A stretch of DNA of 36,471 bases, from positions 1-36,471 of the forward strand of contig NZ_QXIS01000031.1 in the NCBI RefSeq assembly GCF_003570925.1, given 5' to 3'. The notes under the pieces are model-generated. The model was not told the origin of the DNA, made no database searches, and saw nothing but the letters and a program-made list of their open reading frames with translations. Below are positions 1-7,307 of the stretch, one piece after another (within the stretch, counting starts at the first letter, position 1; each line of letters opens with the position of its first letter). The stretch comes from Candidatus Cryosericum terrychapinii. GTDB taxonomy: Bacteria; Caldisericota; Caldisericia; Cryosericales; Cryosericaceae. The position numbers and the translations under genes were made by a program.

Positions 1-1058
1 TTGGTGCGCCGTTCGCTGATGCTTGCCAGCTCTGACAGGGCAATGCCGAGGAAGTCCATGGCCAACGCCACGGGTTCGCCGTGGAAGTTTCCACCCGACA
101 GGACGTCTCCATCGGCAGGGAACAGGAGGGGATTGTCTGTGACTGCATTGAGTTCATTGAGCAACATGTTTTCCACGAAGTCGATCGTATCGGAGATGGC
201 GCCATGGACCTGCGGCATGCAGCGGATGCTATAGGCGTCCTGGACGTCGTCGCATGTGCCAATGAGTTTGCTGCCTGCAACGTAGCTCAGAATGTCCCTG
301 GCAACAGCGCCCTGTCCGGCGTGCCGGCGCAGATCGTGGATGCGTTCGTCGAAGGGGTCGAGACGGGCGCGGAGTGCTTCCATGGTCATGGCGGCTGCCA
401 GGTTGGCGGTACGAAGGAGCGTGCGTGCATCCGCGAAGACGAGAGCGGCTACACCAGTCATGACGGCGGTGCCGTTGATGAGGGCCAGACCTTCCTTGGC
501 TTCCAGGACGACCGGCTTGGCCCCGATGGCGTCGAGGATTGCCTGACCCTGGAGGATTTCGCCGTGTACAGTCGCCGTTCCCCTGCCAATCAGTACGAGT
601 GCCAGCGAGGCAAGAGGAGCCAGGTCGCCCGAGGCGCCGAGAGATCCCTGTGATGGGATCATGGGGTAGACATGCTTATTGAGAAGTTCAAGCAGCAGTT
701 GCTCTACCTCGAGACGAACACCCGAATGTCCGCTGGCCAGCGTATTGGCACGTACGAGTATTGTTGCTCGCGCCTCGTCCTCGGTGAAACAGCGGCCGAC
801 ACCGACAGCGTGGGACAGGATGAGATTCTCTTGAAGCTTACCCAAATCCTGGGAACCAATGTGTGCATTGCACAGAGAGCCAAACCCCGTGTTGATGCCA
901 TAGACGGGGACTTCATCCTGTACGATCTTCCGTACGAATGAAGAGGCAACATTGATCTGTTCCACGGCTTCCTTGCCGAGTTCGACGACGGCACCCTGGC
1001 GAGCGACACGGACGACTTCGCTGGAGGTCAGGCTGGAACCGGTAAGACGTATGTTCAT
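1..1058 (-). CDS. hutH: Histidine ammonia-lyase (HutH), 3' end cut off by window edge
   Basis: HutH deaminates L-histidine to urocanate and ammonia in the cytoplasm, the first step of histidine degradation. About 352 residues are visible from the ATG at 1058; the family is about 500 residues, so roughly the last 150 lie outside the window. The diagnostic stretch GSLGASGDLAPLA is present; its Ala-Ser-Gly triad cyclises to the MIO electrophile. YGINTGFGSL near the N-terminus and the later QDAYSIRCMPQVHG and DNPLLF stretches are also typical of HutH. The start is fixed by a 4-bp ATGA overlap with the stop codon of the upstream HAD gene, which implies translational coupling. Phenylalanine or tyrosine ammonia-lyases share the MIO fold, but the overall sequence reads as bacterial HutH. 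Confidence 0.95.
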   Translation of the reverse strand, partial: MNIRLTGSSLTSSEVVRVARQGAVVELGKEAVEQINVASSFVRKIVQDEVPVYGINTGFGSLCNAHIGSQDLGKLQENLILSHAVGVGRCFTEDEARATILVRANTLASGHSGVRLEVEQLLLELLNKHVYPMIPSQGSLGASGDLAPLASLALVLIGRGTATVHGEILQGQAILDAIGAKPVVLEAKEGLALINGTAVMTGVAALVFADARTLLRTANLAAAMTMEALRARLDPFDERIHDLRRHAGQGAVARDILSYVAGSKLIGTCDDVQDAYSIRCMPQVHGAISDTIDFVENMLLNELNAVTDNPLLFPADGDVLSGGNFHGEPVALAMDFLGIALSELASISERRT

Positions 1059-1777
1059 CTGTTCATCTCCTCGATAGTTGGTGCGAGTTCACTGAGTGAG
1101 TCGATCGCGAGGGTTTCTGCAGGCAACGACTCCTGGCGTCCAAAGAGAATGGCCTGGAGGCCAGCCGCGCGGGCTCCCTTGTAGTCCATGGTGTACGAGT
1201 CCCCCACATGGACGATCTCCTCCGGCTTCAGTTCGTTGGTGTCAATCAGCAGCCCCCAGATACCTTTGTCGGGTTTCATATACAGGGCTTCGTCCGAGAA
1301 GACGAAATGTGTGAATGGCATACGGATGTTCAGCATGTCCAGTACTTTCAGCAGAACCTGCCCTGGCGTTTTTCCCGTATTGGAGGTCATGGAGAGAGAG
1401 TAGTGCCGAGCCAGGTCTGCGAGCAACTGTGGAGTGTCTGGCTCGACGAGGGTAGGCATCAGCTGGAAGATCGCCGCCTCATAGTGGGGCAGGACAGCAT
1501 CGACCAGATCCCTGGAAGGGTACACGCTGGCCTGCGTCAAAACGAAACGAATCTGGCTTGAGGTTGTCAGAGTCCAGTCGCGCATCTCACGAACGTCTCT
1601 GCGCAAGACGTCGATGCGACGAAGACTCTCGTACAGCCCATCCTCGGAAACGGCCACACCATGCTCGCCAAGGACTTCACGAATGGCTTGAGCCCGGATG
1701 CGGTCGCGCAGAGCCTCATCCTGGTCATGGTCTAGAATAAGTGTTTTCCACAAGTCCAGGCTTATCGCGCGTATCAC
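1055..1777 (-). CDS. HAD-superfamily hydrolase (phosphatase-like)
   Basis: This is a 240-residue HAD-fold hydrolase, probably a small-molecule phosphatase acting in the cytoplasm. Motif I is SLDLWKTL, with the nucleophilic Asp; the usual second Asp is replaced by Trp, as in many subfamily IA members. Motif II is the Ser/Thr in SMTSNTGK, motif III the Lys in YMKPDKG, and motif IV the GDSYTMD acidic cluster. I chose the GTG at 1777 because AGGAGGAGGA lies 3-12 bases upstream, and the longer in-frame extension to 1837 overlaps the promoter. It is the first gene of a two-gene operon with hutH and overlaps it by 4 bp. The substrate cannot be read from sequence; a role in histidine catabolism is only suggested by position. 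Confidence 0.85.
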   Translation of the reverse strand: MIRAISLDLWKTLILDHDQDEALRDRIRAQAIREVLGEHGVAVSEDGLYESLRRIDVLRRDVREMRDWTLTTSSQIRFVLTQASVYPSRDLVDAVLPHYEAAIFQLMPTLVEPDTPQLLADLARHYSLSMTSNTGKTPGQVLLKVLDMLNIRMPFTHFVFSDEALYMKPDKGIWGLLIDTNELKPEEIVHVGDSYTMDYKGARAAGLQAILFGRQESLPAETLAIDSLSELAPTIEEMNR

Positions 1778-1808
1778 GTCTCCTCCTCCTTCATCTCTGT
1801 ACTTGTTC

Positions 1809-1837
1809 AGTATATGGCAAAGACAGCGAACTGTCAC
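1809..1837 (-). promoter_or_regulatory. Sigma-70 type promoter of the HAD-hutH operon
   Basis: On the minus strand a -35 box GTGACA (1837-1832), a 17-base spacer and a -10 box TATACT (1814-1809) lie about 30 bases before the GTG start at 1777. Each box matches the consensus at five of six positions. The spacer contains GACAGCGAACTGTC (plus strand), an interrupted inverted repeat that could be an operator. Confidence 0.6.
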
Positions 1838-1855
1838 CCCTGAGAAGCGACAACG

Positions 1856-2036
1856 TTGACCGAGGTCAGGAACTCATATACTGGAACCACCAATGCAGGA
1901 GACGACCGACCCCGTACACAGGGTCGCTTGTCTGGGTTGAGAAGTGCGGTCCGCCCTCAGAAGCGGATGCAACCGGTGGCCGAGTGGGAGTCTCCAGTGA
2001 CTCACCGCAGGCGGCCGGACCAAAAACTCACAGGCG
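1856..2036 (+). promoter_or_regulatory. Possible promoter and structured 5' leader of the ABC transporter operon
   Basis: TTGACC (1856-1861) followed after 15 bases by TATACT (1877-1882) could be a promoter, although the spacer is short. The following ~150 bases before the binding-protein gene can fold extensively: CGACCC pairs with GGGTCG near 1904-1925, GGTTG with CAACC around 1936-1975 enclosing a CCGC/GCGG stem, and a third block holds GAGT/ACTC and CCGG pairings. Such a leader before a B12/iron-type transporter invites a riboswitch reading. I could not find the conserved cobalamin-riboswitch core (GCCACTG and B12 box), so the class is unassigned. Confidence 0.35.
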
Positions 2037-2049
2037 TGGAGGAACCAGA

Positions 2050-3456
2050 ATGTTCAGGACAGGATATCGGAACTGGATCGACAAGCATCTTGACCCGACG
2101 GCAGGTTGCAGGCCGGCAGGTGGAAAGCAGATCATATCGCTTGTGCTTGTTGTCATTATAGGTTTCATACTGGTTCTGGTCCCAGCCAGACAGGTCGGCA
2201 GTATCGCCTCGGCCACCTCGATGCGTCGCGTTTCCCTTGATTTCCGCGCAGGCCAGGCTGGCTTTGTCATCACCACAGGCTCAAAGCGCGTTGCAGGGAG
2301 CTTCCCCAGGGGATTTGTTCCGGTCGAGCTTGGTACCAGCCTTGCCTTCCCAATGCGTGCCGTCATCGAGGCAGCGGGCGGCGTGGTGCGGTTCGAGCCG
2401 TCGCAGAACACTGTCTACTTTGCGCTTGGACCCGTCGCGGGCGCCTACGAGTTTGGCAGCAGGACGCTTGTGGACGGTTCCTACAACACGTCGATCCGGA
2501 AGGACCTGGTCCGTGCCTCCGGCAAGACCGGTACCCTGTATCTGTCGGCTGAGATTCTCAAGGGCCTGGTGACCGCGTCCGGCGGGACGATGACATTGTC
2601 TGTCAAGAACGGATTGACGTCGATCGTCCTCCAGATCCCATCTGTCATGAAAGACGTCTTGGGCTATGGACATGACACGTTCCCTGCGAAGGCCGGGAAG
2701 ATGAGGCTTGTGACCCTGGCGCCGAATCTTGCAGAGAACTGCTTTGCCCTTGGTCAGGGCAGCAACATCATTGCTACGTCCGAGTATACGGACTACCCTG
2801 AGGAGGCCAAGAAGATACCGACCGTCGGCGCATTCAGCAACCCCTCACTCGAGAAGCTGCTGGTCCTGTCGCCTGACCTCATCCTGGTGACAGACGGCAC
2901 GCCGCTTGCAGTCGTAGAACGTCTCCGCAAGATGGGGCGTCAGGTGTACGCCGACGATCCCAAGTCTCTATCAGGTATCGTAGATGCCATCCGTTCGCTG
3001 TCAGTAGTGCTCGGTGTCCCGGATCGGGGGTTCGAGGTGGCACTGTCGATGCACCGATCCATTGCACGTGTGGCTGAGGCATCGAAGAAGCTAACTCGCA
3101 AGCCGGCAGTGTACGTCGAGATCTGGAACAGCCCACTGATGAGTGCCGGGAAGGGGACATTTGTCTCAGACCTCATCTCAATCGCCGGCGGATCCGACAT
3201 CGCTGATGAGGCGAATACTCCATGGCCGGTGCTGTCCGAGGAGTTTGTCATCAGCCGCAACCCGGACGTCATCGTCGTAGCATCCGGCATGGGGGCTGGC
3301 GACATCCTGGGGAGAGCCGCGTTTGCCACGGTCAACGCCGTGAAGCAGGGACACGTGTATGACATGGTGGGTGACTACATCTTCCGCCCATCTCCCCGTA
3401 TCATCGAGGGTCTCGAAATGATCGCGGACTATGTCCAGCGTGCTTCCCGTCCCTGA
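2050..3456 (+). CDS. BtuF/FepB-type ABC transporter substrate-binding protein with N-terminal copper-amine-oxidase-like domain
   Basis: This 468-residue exported, membrane-anchored protein captures the transporter's ligand outside the cell. One hydrophobic segment (about residues 27-46) acts as signal anchor. Residues ~60-200 resemble the copper amine oxidase N-terminal-like domain, with the hallmark FPMRAVIEAAGGVVRFE and a YFALG strand. Residues ~215-468 are a TroA/BtuF-type binding domain (VTLAPNLAENCFALGQGSNI, SLEKLLVLSPDLILV, SRNPDVIVV). The ATG at 2050 has GGAGG seven bases upstream; the longer open frame has no better start. The permease gene overlaps its 3' end by 26 bp. Ligand identity (cobalamin, heme or ferric siderophore) cannot be decided. 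The B12-dependent mutase and cobO in this window make cobalamin a reasonable guess. The domain fusion is unusual. Confidence 0.82.
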   Translation: MFRTGYRNWIDKHLDPTAGCRPAGGKQIISLVLVVIIGFILVLVPARQVGSIASATSMRRVSLDFRAGQAGFVITTGSKRVAGSFPRGFVPVELGTSLAFPMRAVIEAAGGVVRFEPSQNTVYFALGPVAGAYEFGSRTLVDGSYNTSIRKDLVRASGKTGTLYLSAEILKGLVTASGGTMTLSVKNGLTSIVLQIPSVMKDVLGYGHDTFPAKAGKMRLVTLAPNLAENCFALGQGSNIIATSEYTDYPEEAKKIPTVGAFSNPSLEKLLVLSPDLILVTDGTPLAVVERLRKMGRQVYADDPKSLSGIVDAIRSLSVVLGVPDRGFEVALSMHRSIARVAEASKKLTRKPAVYVEIWNSPLMSAGKGTFVSDLISIAGGSDIADEANTPWPVLSEEFVISRNPDVIVVASGMGAGDILGRAAFATVNAVKQGHVYDMVGDYIFRPSPRIIEGLEMIADYVQRASRP

Positions 3457-4468
3457 CGCCGAGGTTCGACGACATGATGCGGCTGTGCTTGTGGGCACAG
3501 CCGCAGTCCTGCTTGTCGTCACGGGCATCAGTGTGTTTTTCGGCAGTGCTGGTCTGACGCCTTCTGAGGTACTCCACGGACTGCGTCTCATGATCGGGGG
3601 CGCCCCCATGGGAACGCCGGAAGCCCAGATCGTGATGCTGAGACTTGTGCGCATCGGGCTAGGCGTCCTCGTCGGGGCATCGCTGGGGTTGTCGGGTTTT
3701 CTGCTGCAAACGGCCTTCCGGAATCCGCTTGCCGACAGCTACCTCCTGGGGGTCTCAGGAGGGGCGCAGCTGGCCGTCACACTAGTTGCTCTTTTCGGTG
3801 TTGCCGGGACTGTCGCTTCCGTCCGTGTCATGATCGCAGCCCCACTGGCTGGAGGCCTCCTCGTTCTGGCGATGCTGCTCATTATCAGCAGGCGCATCGG
3901 CCATGACCTGCTGGCGTTTCTGCTGTCGGGGCTTGCGCTCTCCTACATGCTGAACGCCCTGTACTCCATCCTGGTCTCGACACGGCCCGACATTCTCTCC
4001 AGCACCATCTTCTGGTCCTGGATGGGACTCAACAGGGCGTCTGGAACGGGCATGGCAGTCGTGGCTGCAGGACTGATCGTGGCTGTACCGGTCGTCATGA
4101 GCCTGATGCGCCCTCTCCGATCGTACCTGGTAGGCGACGACTTTGCGCAGAACCTGGGGGTCAACGTGAGAACAACCAGGATCTTACTGCTGTTTATCAG
4201 CGTCGTCCTTGCTGCCACCGACGTTGCCGCCTCGGGAGTCGTGGGATTCGCCGGACTGTTCTCGCCACACCTGGCACGCCTGCTGACGCGTCGCACAGAC
4301 CGCACGTTCGTCGTCCTGACCATGCTGATGGGTGCGACCGTCGTGGTTGTCGGGGATCTCATAGCCCGTTCAGTGAGCGTGTCCGAGGTGCCGCTGAACA
4401 CGGTGCTGTCACTTTTTGGGGCACCATATCTCATCTGGCTGTCGATCAAGTCGAGGAGGGTGATGTGA
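3431..4468 (+). CDS. FecCD/BtuC-type ABC transporter permease
   Basis: This 345-residue polytopic membrane protein is the permease of a type II importer for cobalamin, heme or iron chelates. Family signatures are visible: RLVRIGLGVLVGASLGLSG, then FRNPLADSYLLGVSGGAQL, the GVVGFAGLFSPHLAR coupling-helix region, and a C-terminal PLNTVLSLFGAPYLIWL. About ten membrane helices follow from the hydrophobicity pattern. The ATG at 3431 lies within the end of the binding-protein gene; no clear ribosome-binding site precedes it, which suggests coupling. The gene overlaps the downstream ATPase by 4 bp. Length is normal for the family (about 330-350). It works as a dimer with two copies of the neighbouring ATPase. 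Confidence 0.93.
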   Translation: MSSVLPVPDAEVRRHDAAVLVGTAAVLLVVTGISVFFGSAGLTPSEVLHGLRLMIGGAPMGTPEAQIVMLRLVRIGLGVLVGASLGLSGFLLQTAFRNPLADSYLLGVSGGAQLAVTLVALFGVAGTVASVRVMIAAPLAGGLLVLAMLLIISRRIGHDLLAFLLSGLALSYMLNALYSILVSTRPDILSSTIFWSWMGLNRASGTGMAVVAAGLIVAVPVVMSLMRPLRSYLVGDDFAQNLGVNVRTTRILLLFISVVLAATDVAASGVVGFAGLFSPHLARLLTRRTDRTFVVLTMLMGATVVVVGDLIARSVSVSEVPLNTVLSLFGAPYLIWLSIKSRRVM

Positions 4469-5178
4469 TCCCCGCTGTCCTCGAGCTCAGCAACGTCGCG
4501 GTCGGGTACGTTCGCGGGGAACCTGTTCTCAGGAACGTGACGATCAGCATTCGCCCGGGAGAGGCTGTTGCGCTGGTCGGTCGCAATGGGACAGGGAAGT
4601 CGACGCTCCTTCGGACGATGCGCGGATTCCTGGCGCCCTTCGATGGCCAAGTCACGCTGAAGGGCCACCCGTTGCAGTCCATGAGTCCGCAAACCCTGGC
4701 GGCGACCGTTGGATTCCTGTCGCCTGAGATACCTCAGGCGCACATCCTGGTGGATGAGGTCATCGAGCTCAGTTCTCTTGGACGGCTCAAATCCATGGAA
4801 CAGCTCGAGGCCTCCGACCACCCTGACGTGTTCCCAGAGGTCAGCGGCTTTGGTGCACGCTTTCTGGATGAGATGTCGTCAGGGCAACAGCGCAAGATCA
4901 TGCTTCTGGCTCTCGTGGTGCAATGGACGGACGTCCTCCTGATGGATGAGCCTGAACTCCACCTCGATCTCCCGAGCTTGCGCGAACTCCACGGCCTGAT
5001 ATCCTGGGCTACGGCGAAGGGCAAGTCGGTCGTGCTGTCCACGCACAATCTGGAGACCATACGCGTCCTTCCGGACCGGTTGTACGTTGTGGGCGACAAG
5101 ACCGTGCGCGAGGCCCCCCGGACAGAGGAGACCGTGCAGGCGCTGCTGGAAGGCGATGAGTACGTCTCCCGGGCATAG
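4465..5178 (+). CDS. ABC transporter ATP-binding protein (BtuD/FepC-type)
   Basis: This 237-residue ATPase powers the FecCD-type importer from the cytoplasmic face. Walker A is GRNGTGKST, the ABC signature appears as MSSGQQRK, Walker B is VLLMDEPELHLDL, and the switch histidine is in LSTHNLE. The start is a GTG at 4465 that overlaps the permease stop; GAGGAGGG immediately upstream serves as ribosome-binding site. The signature begins MSSGQ rather than LSGGQ, and the region after the Q-loop is somewhat shorter than in BtuD or FepC (about 250-265 residues). It completes a binding protein-permease-ATPase operon. Confidence 0.92.
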   Translation: MIPAVLELSNVAVGYVRGEPVLRNVTISIRPGEAVALVGRNGTGKSTLLRTMRGFLAPFDGQVTLKGHPLQSMSPQTLAATVGFLSPEIPQAHILVDEVIELSSLGRLKSMEQLEASDHPDVFPEVSGFGARFLDEMSSGQQRKIMLLALVVQWTDVLLMDEPELHLDLPSLRELHGLISWATAKGKSVVLSTHNLETIRVLPDRLYVVGDKTVREAPRTEETVQALLEGDEYVSRA

Positions 5179-5206
5179 GGTGAGGCATCATTCATACAGG
5201 AGGTTC

Positions 5207-5668
5207 ATGGTGAGGAAACTGTTGGCAGCAGGCTGTGTCGTTATGCTCGTCGCAGTTGCGGCGACCGGTTGTCGTGTGGTCTCGCTGCCCCAAGTGGACG
5301 CGAAGGTGTTCCTGGTCAGAACGTCATCCCAAGAGATCGAGCTTGTCGCGGTGCCACGGAGTGTTTCTGCCGAGATGCCCCTCGCCGAGGCTGTTCTGCG
5401 AGAGCTCCTCAAGGGTCCGACGGCTGCAGAGCGTCGGCAGGGGTTGACATCGCTGATTCCGGAAAAGGCGGCATTTCGGTCCGTGTCTGTCGGCGAGTCG
5501 GGCGTTGCATGGGCCGACTTCGGCGAAGGACTGGAGGAGGGGATAGGCGGTTCCATGCGCGTCCTGGGCATTCGGCAGCAGATCGAGGCAACACTCATGA
5601 CGATACCAGGCATCAAATCGGTTATACTGTCCGTTGAAGGTGAGACGGAGGGCGTTCTGCAGCCCTGA
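5207..5668 (+). CDS. GerMN-domain lipoprotein
   Basis: This is a 153-residue lipoprotein. Residues 1-22 form a signal peptide ending in the lipobox AATGC, with Cys22 the acylated residue. The rest resembles the GerMN domain of spore-germination and sporulation lipoproteins and of LpqB-like proteins: LAEAVLRELLKGPTAAER, LTSLIPEKAAFRSVSV, WADFGEGL and IRQQIEATLMTIPGIKSVIL. The domain is widespread in non-sporulating bacteria, so it is not evidence of sporulation. AGGAGG at 5198-5203 serves the ATG at 5207 or the GTG at 5210. The gene begins 28 bases after the ATPase gene and ends 84 bases before the cysteine desulfurase. A role in cell-envelope physiology is likely; no specific function can be given. 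Confidence 0.8.
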   Translation: MVRKLLAAGCVVMLVAVAATGCRVVSLPQVDAKVFLVRTSSQEIELVAVPRSVSAEMPLAEAVLRELLKGPTAAERRQGLTSLIPEKAAFRSVSVGESGVAWADFGEGLEEGIGGSMRVLGIRQQIEATLMTIPGIKSVILSVEGETEGVLQP

Positions 5669-5752
5669 AGCCAAGCAGGACGTCCACCGTGGTTCGGCTG
5701 TCGCTGCGCGCCCGGCGCAGGGGAACAAGTACTGAAGGCACTGGAGGAACGA

Positions 5753-6919
5753 ATGGAGAGAATAGTCTACCTGGATAACGCGGCGACCACACCTGTAGAC
5801 GCGGCCGTCCTTGACGAGATGGAACCGTTCTTCACTGAGCGATTTGCCAACCCCATGACGTACATGCATTCATCTGCGGGCGATGTGGCGCACACGGCGG
5901 TCGAGGAAGCCCGCGTGCGCGTAGCATCTCTCATCGGCTCGAATCCCGAGCAGGTCGTTTTCACGAGTGGTGGGACGGAGTCGGACAACTGGGTACTCAA
6001 GGGAACAGTGGAAAGAACTTCACGTGAGCGGTTGCATAAGCCCGGGCACTTGGTGACGGCGGAGTTCGAGCACCACGCCATCTTGCACAGCGCCCTGGCG
6101 CTGCAGCGCCAGGGATATGAGGTCACGTTCGTGAAGGTTGGACGCAGCGGTATCGTGGACCCCGATGACGTGCGACGCGCCATGCGCCCGACGACTGTGC
6201 TGGTTTCGATTATGCACGCAAACAATGAGATTGGAACGATACAGCCCATCGCCGACATCGCACGCGTGGCTCATGAACACGGAGCTCTCATGCATACGGA
6301 CGCTGTCCAGACGGCTGCGCATATTCCCCTGGACGTGAACACCCTGGAGGTCGATTTCCTGAGTCTCTCTGGTCACAAGTTCAACGGACCGAAGGGTGTG
6401 GGCATCTTGTTCGTTCGTGACCACGCTGCCCTGTATCCTTTCATCGATGGAGGCGGACAAGAGTGGGGCCTGCGTGGGTCAACCCACAACGTTCCTGGTA
6501 TCGTCGGGCTCGGCAAGGCGGCGCAGCTGGGCAAGGAACGGCTGCCGGGAGAGCTCGAACGTCTGACGACGTTGCGGAACATGCTGTTTGACAAGCTTTC
6601 GGCGCGCATCGACAGAATCGCCGCGAACGGTGACATGAAGCAGCGTGTGCCACAGAACCTCAATATCCGCATCGAGGGGATCGACAACGAGCCACTGCTC
6701 GTTGCCATGAACGAGGCTGGTATCATCGCAGCGGGCGGTTCGGCATGCAACGCCGAGGAAACGGTGGCATCGCATGTGCTGACGTCCATCGGCTGTGACC
6801 TGAAGGAAGCGAAGTCGTCGATACGTCTCTCGCTTGGGTATGTGACGACAGCAAAGGACGTGGACTATGCTGCAGACGTCATTCCTGGTCTCGTCAAGTT
6901 CCTGCGCTCGATGGCTTGA
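5753..6919 (+). CDS. iscS: Cysteine desulfurase (NifS/IscS family)
   Basis: This PLP enzyme of 388 residues takes sulfur from L-cysteine as a persulfide, giving alanine, and delivers it for Fe-S cluster or thiocofactor assembly. The N-terminal IVYLDNAATTPV is diagnostic. Lys209 in SGHKFNGPKG is the Schiff-base lysine, and Cys332 in GGSACNAEET is the catalytic cysteine on the mobile loop. TSGGTESDN (cofactor phosphate) and MHANNEIGT are also present. Length is normal. GGAGG five bases upstream supports the ATG at 5753. An IscU-like scaffold gene follows after 6 bases, so the two probably form the assembly pair. The class I NifS/IscS group is clear; the exact paralogue (NifS versus IscS) is not. 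Confidence 0.95.
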   Translation: MERIVYLDNAATTPVDAAVLDEMEPFFTERFANPMTYMHSSAGDVAHTAVEEARVRVASLIGSNPEQVVFTSGGTESDNWVLKGTVERTSRERLHKPGHLVTAEFEHHAILHSALALQRQGYEVTFVKVGRSGIVDPDDVRRAMRPTTVLVSIMHANNEIGTIQPIADIARVAHEHGALMHTDAVQTAAHIPLDVNTLEVDFLSLSGHKFNGPKGVGILFVRDHAALYPFIDGGGQEWGLRGSTHNVPGIVGLGKAAQLGKERLPGELERLTTLRNMLFDKLSARIDRIAANGDMKQRVPQNLNIRIEGIDNEPLLVAMNEAGIIAAGGSACNAEETVASHVLTSIGCDLKEAKSSIRLSLGYVTTAKDVDYAADVIPGLVKFLRSMA

Positions 6920-6925
6920 GGCAGC

Positions 6926-7300
6926 ATGGACAAGTACAGTCGTGCTACGATCCGTGAGTTCATGAGTCCAAGCAACATCGGGTACATCGACGATCCTTCG
7001 GGTACGGGGCATATCACCGACAACGCGGACGCCGTCGAACTGACCCTTTCCATACGCGTTGAAGCAGGTCGCATCGCGGATGCCAAATACCGGATAGCAG
7101 GGTGTACGGCTCTTATTGCAACGCTCTCTGTTCTCAGCAAGGAACTGCCGGGCAAGACCATTGACGAGGCTCTGGCTCTCGATATGCCGTATCTGTCGGG
7201 TCTGCTCGAAGGCCTGCCTGAATCGAAGTGGCGGTGTGCCGGGTATGCCGTCCAGGCGCTGCATCTGGCGATTGAGGACTACCAGAGCAAGACATCCTGA
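6926..7300 (+). CDS. IscU/NifU-like Fe-S scaffold protein lacking the first ligand cysteine
   Basis: This 124-residue protein has the NifU N-terminal/IscU fold: a strand pair around ELTLSIRVEAGRIADAKYRI, then GCTALIATLSVLSKELPGKT, then a C-terminal KWRCAGYAVQALHLAIEDY helix. Two of the three IscU cluster ligands are seen, Cys60 and Cys104. The first, normally in a CGD motif, is absent: the equivalent segment reads SGTGHITDNAD (residues 25-35), keeping the Asp but not the Cys. It follows the cysteine desulfurase by 6 bases, so it is probably its sulfur acceptor. With only two cysteines it may bind clusters differently, use His29 as a ligand, or act as a sulfur carrier. Fold assignment is good; activity as a true scaffold is uncertain. 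Confidence 0.82.
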   Translation: MDKYSRATIREFMSPSNIGYIDDPSGTGHITDNADAVELTLSIRVEAGRIADAKYRIAGCTALIATLSVLSKELPGKTIDEALALDMPYLSGLLEGLPESKWRCAGYAVQALHLAIEDYQSKTS

Positions 7301-7307
7301 ACAATTG

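Noticed and set aside
1890-2049. Cobalamin riboswitch before the transporter operon
   Set aside because: A GCAGGAGACGACC stretch superficially recalls the B12 box, but the conserved GCCACTG core and the expected order of elements are absent.
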